Shown here one piece after another: positions 31,997-42,753 of a stretch of 64,000 nucleotides of DNA (the first letter of the stretch is position 1; each line of letters begins with the position of its first letter). Location: contig JBCNJP010000008.1 of NCBI GenBank assembly GCA_039602395.1, forward strand, positions 25,366,653 to 25,430,652, given 5' to 3'. The notes below the pieces were generated by a model, which saw nothing but the letters and a program-made list of their open reading frames with translations, did not search any database and had not been told where the DNA came from. The position numbers and the translations under genes are program-made. This DNA comes from Deinandra increscens subsp. villosa. Lineage: Eukaryota > Streptophyta > Magnoliopsida > Asterales > Asteraceae.

Positions 31997-32500
31997 CCCA
32001 TCCCGAAGCCGTGAGGCTGGTGCTACCCCTGGGGAGCCTGCGCCCAAGAGGCGCTATGTGTTCGATCTGCGTCACCTAGCTTGGATGCAGGACCGGGTAC
32101 AGGCCTGGAGGATTGAGGAGGAGATCCCGAGCAGCTATGCACGGGGCGAGCCCATACCCGACACAGTACCTCACCCTTCACAGGGGAGCCCATACCCGAC
32201 ACAGTACCTCTCCTGGTGGCCCGCCTCAGGCGCATTGAGATAGACCTTGGAGAGCTGGATGCAGACGTTTCCCAGCTTCCGACCACTGAGGAGGTTAGGA
32301 TCCTTAGGGATCGGATAGCTGCACGGGTGAGGCGCATGTGCGCCACTGATAGCGCCATGGACACCCTTCATGCCCACATGACCGGGGTTAGCATAGCCAC
32401 CACTGATCTGCTTCTCTCCCATGAGAACTTGCAGAGGAGAGTCGACACCTTAGAGTTCATATCTGGACGACTCCTCTCCGCTCTTGCTGCCATGTCCTAG
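31997..32500 (+). pseudogene. Extra pre-gag ORF of Tekay element, C-terminal part
   Basis: This continues the ORF of 27866-28205. The first frame (RRYVFDLRHLAWMQDRVQAW) reaches a 38-bp tandem duplication at about 32150-32211 (GAGCCCATACCCGACACAGT twice), which shifts the frame. The second frame (32216-32500) reads RLRRIEIDLGELDADVSQL and on, a helical, probably coiled-coil tail ending at TAG. Without the nested element and duplication it would be one ORF of about 270 codons. I do not recognise its function. Confidence 0.55.
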
Positions 32501-32966
32501 GTCCCGACCTTCTTGATCATGCCCCCTGGTCCACTACCACCACCACCACCCTTCTAGGTAGATTTGACCTAGTCTTTTGATCGCCATTTTATAGATGAAA
32601 CATGTTATTATCTTTTGATTATGATGTATGACCGGGACTGCGAGCCCAGGATGAAAACTTGTTTCTTTTGGTATGTTTTATCTGTAATATGGTGGAAAAA
32701 TAATGGTTGTTATGATTAATGTTATCTTATTATGGTTATGTAAAATCTGCTATTATCGTGTTATGGTTATGTTATTTCTATCATTTTTTACTACTATGGC
32801 ACCTTATGTTACCTCTTCTTTCTATCTTATGTTTCTTGGTTGTGTTGAGCGTAATATGTTATGGAAATTGATGTATCTCGTGGCAGTTATTCTCGAGCAT
32901 GTAATAACCCCATTTACATATTATCTAAAATTTGTTTATGTGTCAATTGTAACTTAAAGCGAAATC
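32501..32966 (+). other. Spacer between pre-gag ORF and gag
   Basis: 466 bp, T-rich, with repeated TTATGGTTATGT-type words. No gene is seen. It probably holds an untranslated segment of the genomic RNA. Confidence 0.5.
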
Positions 32967-34182
32967 ATGCCACCACGACGCCGAACCACCAGGATCACTT
33001 CACCTCCTCCTGCTATGACTGCTGCTGAAATTGAGGAGATGATTGCTCATCGCGTCGCTGAAACTATAGCCGCTGCTGAAACCTAACGTCAAAACGACGA
33101 TGGGGCACGCGGTAAGAACGAACTGACCAATGTTAGAAAACCTTAGACTACAATTCTAAAAATTGTATTCAAACGTTTCAACCTAACAAATGCAGGCCCC
33201 TGCAAATGTTCATATAAAGACTTTATGAATTGCAAACCCTCGAATTTCAAGGGTTCTGAAGGCGTTGTTGGTTTAGTTCGCTGGTTTAATGGAGTCCGTC
33301 TTCCGTATAAGCAACTTCCCTGAGCAGTACATGGTTAAATATTCCACATGCGCACTTACTGATAGCGCTCTGACTTGGTGGAACTCCCATGCTGATGCTA
33401 GGGGAACTGATTTGGCTTATGCCATGACATAGGACGAACTCAAAAATCTACTTCACGATGAGTATTGTCCTAGAGAAGAACTTCAGAAAATTGAAGATGA
33501 GTTCTGGAACCTATCCATGAATGGAGCCGATGTTGCTGGCTATACCAAAAGGTTCCGTGAGCTCGCTCATCTCTGTCCGACCATGATCACTCCGTTGTAC
33601 AAGAAAATTGAATGGTACATCTGGGGACTTGCACCACATATCCAGGGGAACGTCCTTTCCTCGAATCCTCAGACTCTTCAGGATGCTGTGCGTCTGTCAC
33701 ACAACCTTGTTTACCAAGCTAATCGTCAAGGTGTGAACCTTGGAAATAAACAGTCTGAGAGCAAACCCCCTGATGCCAGTACCACCCCTCCTGCAAGAAA
33801 GAAGCCTGACAATAAGTGGAAGCGAGGATTCAGGAAGAATCATGAAGAAAAGACCCCTGCTAAGGAAACCGAACCAGTGAAAGTCTATGCTGCTACTACC
33901 CCTACTCATGCTGTCCGAAAAACCGGATATACAGGTGGTGCACCCCTGTGCAACAAATGCAACCTCCACCACACCCTTGACTGTGGAAACGTCTACTACA
34001 ATATCTGCAAGACGAAAGGGCATGTAGCACGTGACTGTCCGAAGCCCACCTGTTGCGGTTGCGGAGCCACTGGTCATTATAAGAAGGACTGCCCAAAGGC
34101 AAGAAACCAGGACACTAACCAGGTTAGAGGAAGAGCCTTTGTGATCAATGCCGGAGACGCTCGCCGTGACCCAACATGGTGA
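32967..34182 (+). pseudogene. gag: Tekay gag, broken
   Basis: It begins MPPRRRTTRITSPPP at ATG 32967 and soon meets a TAA (AAAETstop near 33084). The capsid domain is readable in pieces: YKDFMNCKPSNFKGSEG, a frameshift near 33285, ALTDSALTWWNSHAD, a TAG at 33430-33432, then a long open stretch from 33517. Two zinc knuckles follow; the second is intact (CCGCGATGHYKKDC), while the first has lost its leading Cys spacing (NICKTKGHVARDC). One base is missing near 34172, so the frame ends early and protease is out of frame. Confidence 0.9.
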
Positions 34183-34592
34183 CGGGTACGTTTCTACTAA
34201 ATAATCATTATGCTTCTGTTTTATTTGATACTGGTGCCGATAGAAGCTTCGTGTCTACCGAATTTGGCCAATTACTTGAAATCACTCCTGTTGCCTTAGA
34301 CACTAAGCTCACAGTAGAATTAGCAAACGGAGAATTAGTAGAAACTGGAGTAATATATCAAAATTGCTCGTTAGAACTCTCCGACCATTCCTTCAGCATC
34401 GATTTAATGCCTGTCGAATTAGGAAGTTTTGAAGTAACCATTGGTATGGATTGGTTATCAAAGAACCATGCGGAAATTATGTGCCATGAGAAAATAGTTA
34501 GAGTGCCACTTGTAGATGGCAACACTCTAAACGTGGAAGGCGAAAAGAGTGGAACCAAACTAAATCTCATATCTAGTATGAAGGCACGATAA
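34176..34592 (+). pseudogene. pro: Tekay aspartic protease
   Basis: Open over 138 codons: VLFDTGADRSFVS carries the catalytic DTG, and IGMDWLSKNHAEI is the second half of the retropepsin-like fold. It would be fused to gag if the one-base loss near 34172 were absent. It ends at TAA (34590-34592) where the family reads through into RT. Confidence 0.88.
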
Positions 34593-36217
34593 TTCCTTCG
34601 AAAAGGATGCCACGCCATCCTAGCACACGTGATTGAGAAGAGACCGAAGGAGAAGCGTATGGAAGATGTTCCCGTTGTTCGCGAATACCCGGAAGTTTTT
34701 CCCGAAGACTTGCCAGGTTTACCCCCAACGCGACAAGTAGAGTTTCGCATTGACTTAGCACCCAGTGCCGCCCCTGTAGCCAGATCTCTGTACCGTCTGG
34801 CTCCATCCGAAATGAAAGAGTTATCTAGTCAATTACAAGAATTACTAGATAAAGGCTTCATCCGTCCAAGCCACTCTCCATGGGGAGCACCCGTGTTATT
34901 TTTTAAGAAGAAAGATGGAACATTCCGGATGTGCATCGACTATAGGGAATTAAACAAACTGACCGTGAAGAACCGTTACCCGCTTCCAAGGATCGATGAC
35001 CTATTTGATCAACTTCAAGGATCAAGCTTCTACTCCAAAATCGATCTAAGATCAGGATACCATCAACTCAGAGTTAGAGACGAAGATGTTTCAAAGACAG
35101 CGTTCAGAACATGCTATGGCCATTATGAGTTCCTTGTAATGCCATTTGGTTTGACTAACACACGAGCTGTGTTCATGGATTTAATGAACCGAGTATGCAA
35201 ACCATATCTTGATAAATTTGTTATCGTGTTCATTGACGACATCCTTATCTACTCCCGTAGCAAGGAGGAACACGAACAACATCTAAGGCTTATCCTAGAA
35301 TTGTTAAATAAGGAAGAACTCTACGCGAAATTCTCTAAATGTGACTTTTGTATCACGAGGTACACTTTTTGGGTCATGTGATCAACGATCGAGGTATTCA
35401 TGTGGATCCCATAAAAATTGAAGCAATCAAGGATTGGAGTACTCCCACGACTCCAACTGAGATTCGACAATTCTTAGGTCTCGCTGGCTATTACCGCCGA
35501 TTCATTGAGAATTTCTCAAAGATAGCCCAACCACTGACCGCTCTGACCTAAAAAGATAAGAAGTTCACATGGGATGCTAAGACTGAAGCAGCATTCCAGT
35601 TGTTGAAGCAAAAGCTATGTGATGCACCAATCCTATCACTGCCTGACGGAATCGAAGACTTCATCTTATACTGCGATGCTTCGCATCAAGGCTTAGGCTG
35701 TGTACTAATGAAACGAGAGAAAGTCATCGCCTACGCATCACGACAACTAAAGATTCACGAGAAGAATTATACGACCCATGATTTGGAACTCGGAGCCGTT
35801 GTCTTTGCTCTTAAAATCTGGAGACACTATCTTTATGGTACTCAGTGCACCATATTCACCGATCACAAGAGCCTCCAGCACATTTTCAATCATAAGGAAT
35901 TGAACATGAGACAACGCCGATGGGTGGAACTGCTAAATGATTACGAATGCGAGATTCGTTATCACCCGGGCAAGGCTAACGTTGTAGCTGACGCCTTGAG
36001 TAGAAAGGAACGCGTCAAACCACTTCGTGTACGAGCATTAAGTATGACCATACGCTCGAATCTCACTTCGCAAGTGCGCAACGCTCAGATTGAAGCCCTC
36101 AAACCGGAAAACCTAGCAGAAGAAGGGCTACGTGGAATGGAGAAGCAACTAGACAAGAAACCTGATGGAACCAAGAACTTCATGGATAGACTATGGGTGC
36201 CTGTCTATGGGGGTTAA
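34593..36217 (+). pseudogene. pol: Tekay reverse transcriptase and RNase H
   Basis: The RT runs from EYPEVFPEDLPGLPP through CIDYRELNKLTVKNRYPLPR and the active site FIDDILIYS (about 35230) to a one-base shift near 35350, then continues as HFLGHVINDRGIHVDP. A TAA at 35549-35551 replaces a probable Gln codon. RNase H has LYCDASHQGLGCVL, DLELGAVVFALKIW, TDHKSLQHIF and the end motif NVVADALSR. RT and RNase H copy the genomic RNA to DNA. Three breaks prevent a full-length product. Confidence 0.9.
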
Positions 36218-37515
36218 GGCGATTATTATTCGATGAGGCTCACAAGTCAAGATATTCCATTCATCCCGGATCAGATAAGATGTACCATGGTCTGAAGAAA
36301 CAATTCTGGTGGCCTAACATGAAAGCCGAAATAGCCACCTATGTCGGCAAATTCTTAAGGTGTTCGAAGGTCAAGGCCGAATACTAGAAAGCTTCTGGAT
36401 TGTTAACTTAGCCTGTCATTCCGGAATGGAAATGAGAAGAAATATCCATGGACTTTATCACAAAATTGCCTAAGTTTAGATCTGGATATAACGCTACCTG
36501 GGTGATAGTAGACCGATTGACCAAATCTGCGCACTTCTTGCCAGTCAAGGAAAAGGATAACATGGATAGGCGAGCCAAACTTTACATTAAGGAAGTCGTC
36601 TCGCGACACGGCGTGCCTATATCTATCATATCCGATCGTGATAGTCGTTTCACCGCAAACTTTTGGAGATCTCTCTAGAAAACTTTGGGTACTTGACTCG
36701 ATATGAGTATTGCCTACCATCCACAGACAGATAGCCAAAGTGAGAGAACGATCCAGACGCTCAAAGATATGCTGAGAGCATGTGTGATTGATTTCGGACC
36801 CAATTGGGACGAGCACCTCCCTCTTGCCGAATTCTCTTATAACAACAGTTATCACACCAGCATTTAAGCCGCACCCTTTGAAGCACTTTATGGAAGAAAG
36901 TGTAGATCTCCACTCTGATGGACTGAGATTGGAGACAGTTAGTTAACTGGTCCCGAGTTAATCTTTGAAACGACTAAGAAAATCTTTCAAGTCCGTAATC
37001 GTCTGAGAGCTGCCCGGGACAGACAAAAGAGTTATGCCGATAACCGACGCAAACCCTTGTCCTTTAAAAAGGGTGATCGCGTCATGCTAAAGGTATCACC
37101 TTGGAAATGTGTCATTAGGTTCGGAAAACGAGGAAAGCTTAACCCTCGTTACATTGGTCACTTTGAGATCATTGAGACCATTAGACCAGTAGCTTACCGT
37201 TTACGCCTGCTAGCCAAACTGAGCAGCGTACATGATGTCTTTCACGTTTGTAATCTTAAGAAATTCCTATCTGATGAAACGCTCATCGTCCCTCTTGATG
37301 AAATTCAAGTTGACGAGACACTGCACTTTATTGAGGAACCTGTCGAGATACTTGACCGAGAAATTAAAAAGCTGAAGCATAGCCGCATTCCTATAGTCAA
37401 AGTGCGATGGAACTCTCGAAGAGGACCAGAGTACACATGGGAACGCGAGGACCAAATGCGTCGAAAGTATCCTCGTCTGTTTGAAAACGTCGCATCCACC
37501 AGAAATCAGAACTGA
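36193..37515 (+). pseudogene. pol: Tekay integrase with chromodomain-like C-terminus
   Basis: The HHCC region is degraded (HPGSDKMYHGLKKQFWWPNM, with FLRC at the first Cys pair). The catalytic acids appear in IVDRLTKSAHF, SDRDSRFTANF and SQSERTIQTL. Stops at 36385, 36409, 36433, 36676, 36694, 36865, 36916 and 36940 break the core. The C-terminal part is open for 152 codons (37057-37515) and ends in a chromodomain-like segment: EILDREIKKLKHSRIPIVKV and a WEREDQMRRKYP tail. The chromodomain would direct integration to heterochromatin. Confidence 0.9.
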
Positions 37516-37548
37516 ATTTCGGGACAAATTCTTCTAACTGGGGGAGAA

Positions 37549-40500
37549 TGTGACACCTCATCCAAAACAGGTCAAACCTCTCTCCGTTGACTCTTTAATT
37601 TAAATGTTCATACATTTTAATTATATAATTAACTGAATTAGTTTCGACACTTATCTGATAACCGACAACTGATTTAATTTCGCGTTTGTATATCCGTGAA
37701 ATAGGCAAGTTTTCATATTTTAAATATGGAATTTTAATAACAAGAAATTAAATATAAAATTTGAAATTTTATATTTTATCAAAACCGACATTAACTGTTT
37801 CACTTTAAAACGTTTAGTGAATATAAAATGTGATAAAAACATATCGTTGTCAAGACTTAGCCTAACGAGGAACCCATTAAACCTATTGGGCCCGGTTAGG
37901 CCCAATAAGCCTAAAATGACCCGGATAAACCCGAAATTCGACCCGGTGACTCAACCCGACTAACCAATCGTTCGAGCCAACCCAGAGGCCCGACCCGTGG
38001 CCCGATTGGCCTTGGGCAGAACCCGGCGCCTCAACCCATCTCGGCCCACTCGAAGAAACCGGCCCAAATGGTCAAGACGGACCCGACCCGTCTCCTTCAC
38101 GGCCCAACCCGCAAACCCGGCCCAACCCCACTCGGTTCCCCCTTGGGCTTCGGCCCTTACCTTTTCCCGAATTCCAAATGGGCTTCGGCCCAACCTACAA
38201 ATCTTTTATTTTAAATAGTTTTGGCCCATGATTTTTATAAAGTTAACCCACTTGATTTTATAAACTTTTGGCCCAAGATATTATTTAAAACCCACCACCT
38301 TTATAGTTTAATTCTACTAGGAATTAATTTATAAAAGTTATGATTTTTAAAGATCCCTAACCATCTTATAATTTATAAAAGTGTTAATCTTTTATAAAAC
38401 CATGGAACAATTTATAAAAGACTAATCACCTACATTTAAATTGGTTAGGTGAATGTGGTGTAGACAACTCACCTAGTCTAGAGGGAGATTAGTGTTATTA
38501 ACTAATGGTTAATAAACCACCCTTTAGTTATAAAAAGGGATCGCCATCAAGCCTTTTCTCCACACCACAACTCAAACAAACACTCACTTCTCTTCCTCCT
38601 CCCTAGTCGGCCGAGCACCACCCCCAAACCACCCTTGCCGCCGGCTGCTGCCACCGTCAGACCACCTGCCGCCGCCGCCGGACCACCTTGTCGGACCACC
38701 GCCACCGACGAAAACCACCTCCACCATCACTGATTTCCAACCTCCTTTTCTTGTGAGTTCTCTAACTCACTTTTCTTATCTATTTACACCCTCAAGGAAA
38801 CCCTCAAGTCTTGACAACCAAAAACTTTAAATGCTTACATTTTGTTATAACAACTAACAATACTCTCTTCTTTATCTATTTTCTTCCCAGATCAAACACT
38901 CTCTTGGTGCATTTTAAATACTTAAAGATAGCCAAAGAGTGTGGTGAAACACATTTATGAAATCAAATGAAAGTAACAAGTGTGCACCATGATTCTTGTA
39001 AACATGAAATCTTTGATTTCAAAGTTAGTGGATTTAACAAAACTCAAAGCCTCTTCTTATAAAAAATCATAAAAGATGACTAACTAAAATGATTATATGA
39101 TTGTCCTAACACAAATATGTTAGTTGATTTTTATTTACTTAGATTGTCCTAACACAAATTGTGTTAGTAGATTGTTATTATAAATTTGGTCCTAACACTA
39201 AATGTGTTAGTAGATATGTTTACATTATATGCTAACTTGATTAATTGGTCATAACACTAAGTGTTAGTAGATATGGACATAAACATGATTAGTTGAATTA
39301 TAATCATAACAAATGTTAATGGATGAGAAAATATAAATAATCATGTCACATGATTATTTAGTGGCTTGGGTTGGTTAAAATAAATAAAAGATGACAAGTT
39401 TTTGTCATGGATTATTTTTATAAAACTTCATACAAAAATGGTAAAAAGATCATTTATGTCAAATGATTAAAAACACTTGGACTTATTATAAATTTTAAAG
39501 ATTCCTTAAAGATACTATAAAAGGCAAGAAAATCTAACACTTGTCTTTTAGAAGTAAAAGTGGTTTGTTTTTATAAAAATAAATGATTTTTATAAAAATA
39601 AAGACAAGTCTTACATGTTGGAAGACTTAATATAAACTCAAAACGATCTAGACATAACGACGTTGCATAGTAATAAAACCGTGACTAAAACGGCGATATA
39701 CGCGATAACTTCGGAACAAGTAAAGTTATTTAAAGAAATGAATCGTTCTATAAAGAATATTTCATAAAAATGAATATTAAACGATTTCGAAATATTAGAT
39801 GATTAAATGTCGTGACTTAAAAATATATCTTTCAAATGGTTCATGTTTTAAAATGAAAAGAACTTTAAATAATTATTCTTTTGGCTAATAATTATTTACA
39901 AAAGTTTTAAACTATGATTTAATCAAAGTTCACCAAGAAATGTTAATTATAATTATTTAAAAATAATAATAACTCGCATGATTAACAAATCAAACACATA
40001 ATTATTAAATTAAAAATAATTATACAACTCATGAAGATAATAATAAACATTATTATTTTTAACTCAATACTCAGGACTTGATTAAACTATTAAATGCTTA
40101 ACCTTTTATATTTGTTGAACATAAATATAAACCATCACGAAAGTATTTATTTGATAAATACAAGCTAACGGGTTTTCAAACAAATACAAACGGGATTAAA
40201 ATATGAAGACTTGACCGGTATCACTTGGGTGACTTATGTTACTCAAATAATTGTAGACCTTATGCATGTGCCTATTTACTTATTTAGGACGTTACGTGCT
40301 ACCGTGCCTACATAGTTTATTACCACCTACCTGCTGAATCAGTGAGTTTCACGGCCCCTTTTCTTTTAATTGTTTTTATACTTTGGGGGAGAAATCATGA
40401 AATCTGATAAATGCTTTTTACTTAATATTATGGTTTATCTGTTAGCCGTATGACTGCTTGTTCTCTTACTGATTGCCCAATTTATGGTACATTATCGTTA

Positions 40501-41153
40501 TATACATTTTTACAACTGTATCCCACCATTAATTGATTTCAATTAGTTCTGTACGAAACGATAGCTAGTGAATAGATCTATTTGGGTTGACAACCCTACC
40601 CTAACTAGTAGTTCCAGTTCTGACTCCGGATTGTCTGGGGGTACACGACAGTTATTCGGCTCTGTTCAGCATCTCTCGGGCGAGATGCTATGGGTGGGTA
40701 AACCGTTAGTATTTGAAATCAAGGTTCAGGTGAGTTCATACAACCACACCAGTAAACCAATGTAATATTTTAGTATACTGAAACTGTTTTACCAACTTTA
40801 AACGTAGAGTCATAAACCTGTGAACCTCACCAACTTTATGTTGACCTTTTAAACTCATAATTTCTTAGGTAATTGATGCAAACTTCAGAAGACATGCAAA
40901 TGGGGCTTTATCATGCTATCAGACATGTTCTTGGAGTCATAGTCCCAATTATCCCAATATATCGTTTTATGTTTTCATTATTAATTTAAGACTTATGATT
41001 TTAAATGTAAGACATTATCATTTCCACTATTTTCCGCTGTAATGAAATGACGTAATGTTTTATGAAGTTTAAATTATTTAGATGTTGTTCTATGTATCCT
41101 CGACTATGATTCCATTCTCGCTCACACCCGAATCTGTTGACCGGGGTGTGACA
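37549..41153 (+). repeat. Tekay 3' LTR, 3.6 kb
   Basis: It follows the polypurine tract AACTGGGGGAGAA (37536-37548), starts TGTGACACCTCATCC and ends GGGGTGTGACA, followed by TATGG (41154-41158). It differs from the 5' LTR by many substitutions and several indels, in keeping with an old insertion. Confidence 0.93.
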
Positions 41154-41570
41154 TATGGTCACATATATTTGTGTTTTAGCCACATACATTATAAAAATAC
41201 GTGGCCAAAGGGTTGCTGAAATCATACATTTTGTCCCAATATGCGTGGCCAAAGGGTGGCAACGGCCACGTTAAAATATAAAAAGTGTGGCCTTTGGTAT
41301 TATATGGTCACGTATATTTGTGTTTTAGCGACATATATTTAAAAAAAAAAGTGGCCAAAGGGTAGTTAAAATCAGATATTTTGTCCCAATACGCGTGGCC
41401 AATGGGTGGCAACGGCCACGTTAAAATATAAAAAGTGTGGCCTTTGGTATTATATGGTCACGTATATTTGTGTTTTAGCCACATATATTTGGGAAGATAA
41501 AAACGTGACCAAAAGGTTGTTGAAATCTGATGTGTCCTTGTTATACGCGTGGCCAATTTAAAACCTATTA
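41154..41570. repeat. CACTA-like subterminal tandem repeats, about 150-bp period
   Basis: Units begin at TATGG 41154, 41303 and 41453, so the period is 149-150 bp. Each holds GTGGCCAAAGGGT, CAACGGCCACGTTAAAATAT and GTGTGGCCTTTGGTATTATA. A further partial unit lies left of the Tekay insertion (about 23870-23934). Repeated short inverted words (GGCCAAAG and CTTTGG) suit transposase-binding subterminal repeats. Confidence 0.8.
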
Positions 41571-41706
41571 CAAATTATTAATTACAAATCAAATAAAATT
41601 CAATTACAAGTCAAATACAAATGAAATACAAATAAAAAATTAAAGAAGATTGCTCTATATACAAGCATTATTCTTAATTTAATTTTCAATCCGGGAGCCA
41701 ACAACA
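41571..41706. other. AT-rich 3' flank of the spliced gene
   Basis: ATTACAAATCAAATAC-type repeats; on the minus strand this is the 3' UTR of the gene that ends at 41707. No other feature is seen. Confidence 0.4.
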
Positions 41707-42414
41707 CTACCACGTGATCTTCATCTTCAACTGTCCAGATTTGAGCTTAAATAGGACCATTTTTCCTTGTATTCCTTCCTATACCAAAACATATAATTGA
41801 TAATTAGGTTATGGAAATTGATCATAATATATATAGCAATTTTGAAATACTTACCACCATGATAGATATGGACTGAGGAGTGTCATTTTATTGCAAGTAG
41901 TATGTGTCATCAGGTCCTACAATTCAATTGATTTCCATATGAACATTAGATATCCAGATGAACTTAAAACATCCAGATGAACATCACATTAAGTTCCGGA
42001 TCAACTTCAAAGTCAGTTGAACTTTATTTGGTACACATCTCACCGTTTGTTCCAACAATCCCTAGCTAGCCCAAGTGTTTGAGGTACCAAATAACATTTA
42101 AAATGGGACTAGATGACATTACCAAACATATTACTGTGAAACTATAGAACATAATGAAACTTGACTGGCAAATATTTACCTTTTTCTTTTCAACCGCTTC
42201 AGACGAGGTTGATCGACCACTGATTTCACGCCCTATAGTTCAATTAATTACTTTATGTAAATGAGCAATCAAACCGATAATGAGTTTGACAAATACTAAC
42301 CGTTGTGTGTATGTCAGCATGATTAGTGCTGTGGCTAGATCCAACAAAAATCTCCTTAGAATTTACCTAGAACAATGTTTTTGAATTGGTAAAAAGTGAG
42401 AGCAGAATAATGAC

Positions 42415-42753
42415 GCGGACTTATCATGAAAGTGTCCTATGTAACAAGGTAAAATTTCAATTACAAGATATTGCAGAGGAGAAATAGATGGGAACCGAAT
42501 GAACTTGGATGGCAGAAGAGTTGGTCCTGATACGATAGTATTTATTCTGTTTTTTTAATCTAACATAAGTTGTTCCAGTTTTATTCATACAGTTTATGTA
42601 TATACTCTATTTATTTCATATTAACATACATTTTCAATGAATCATAGCAGAGCTTCATTTTACTCATAACTGTGTTCTTACATGAAGTATATATTCTTAT
42701 GTACCAGGAACTTGCATCTATTTGTGTTCTTCAGGAAGATAATCCGGTTTCCA
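42415..42753 (+). repeat. 3' end fragment of the YPRFIQ accessory-ORF element
   Basis: From ATCATGAAAGTGTCCTATGT through GGGAACCGAATGAACTTGG and TAAGTTGTTCCAGTTTTATT this matches 52105-52300, the end of the accessory ORF and its 3' flank, in the same orientation. It lies in intron 2 of the spliced gene, next to a reverse gypsy LTR. It is a partial copy only. Confidence 0.7.

Larger units (their letters stand above)
23935..41153 (+). mobile_element. Ty3/gypsy chromovirus (Tekay/Del-like), 17.2 kb, decayed
   Basis: LTRs of 3646 bp (23935-27580) and 3605 bp (37549-41153) start TGTG and end GGGGTGTGACA. Target duplication TATGG is on both sides. A tRNA-Met type PBS is at 27584. The internal region has an extra ORF before gag, then gag, protease, RT, RNase H, integrase and a C-terminal chromodomain-like segment, which identifies a chromovirus. 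A polypurine tract AACTGGGGGAGAA precedes the 3' LTR. The coding region has about ten nonsense codons and several frameshifts, so the element is dead. A gag-only element is nested in the pre-gag ORF. Confidence 0.93.

Noticed and set aside
34573..34806. Minus-strand ORFs across the Tekay protease/RT region
   Set aside because: They are antisense shadows of conserved retroviral-type domains on the plus strand.
35000..37500. tRNA, rRNA or snoRNA genes anywhere in the window
   Set aside because: I saw no cloverleaf-like A and B box pair or conserved rRNA sequence; the only tRNA-related sites are the retrotransposon primer-binding sites. A tRNAscan or Rfam search would settle this.
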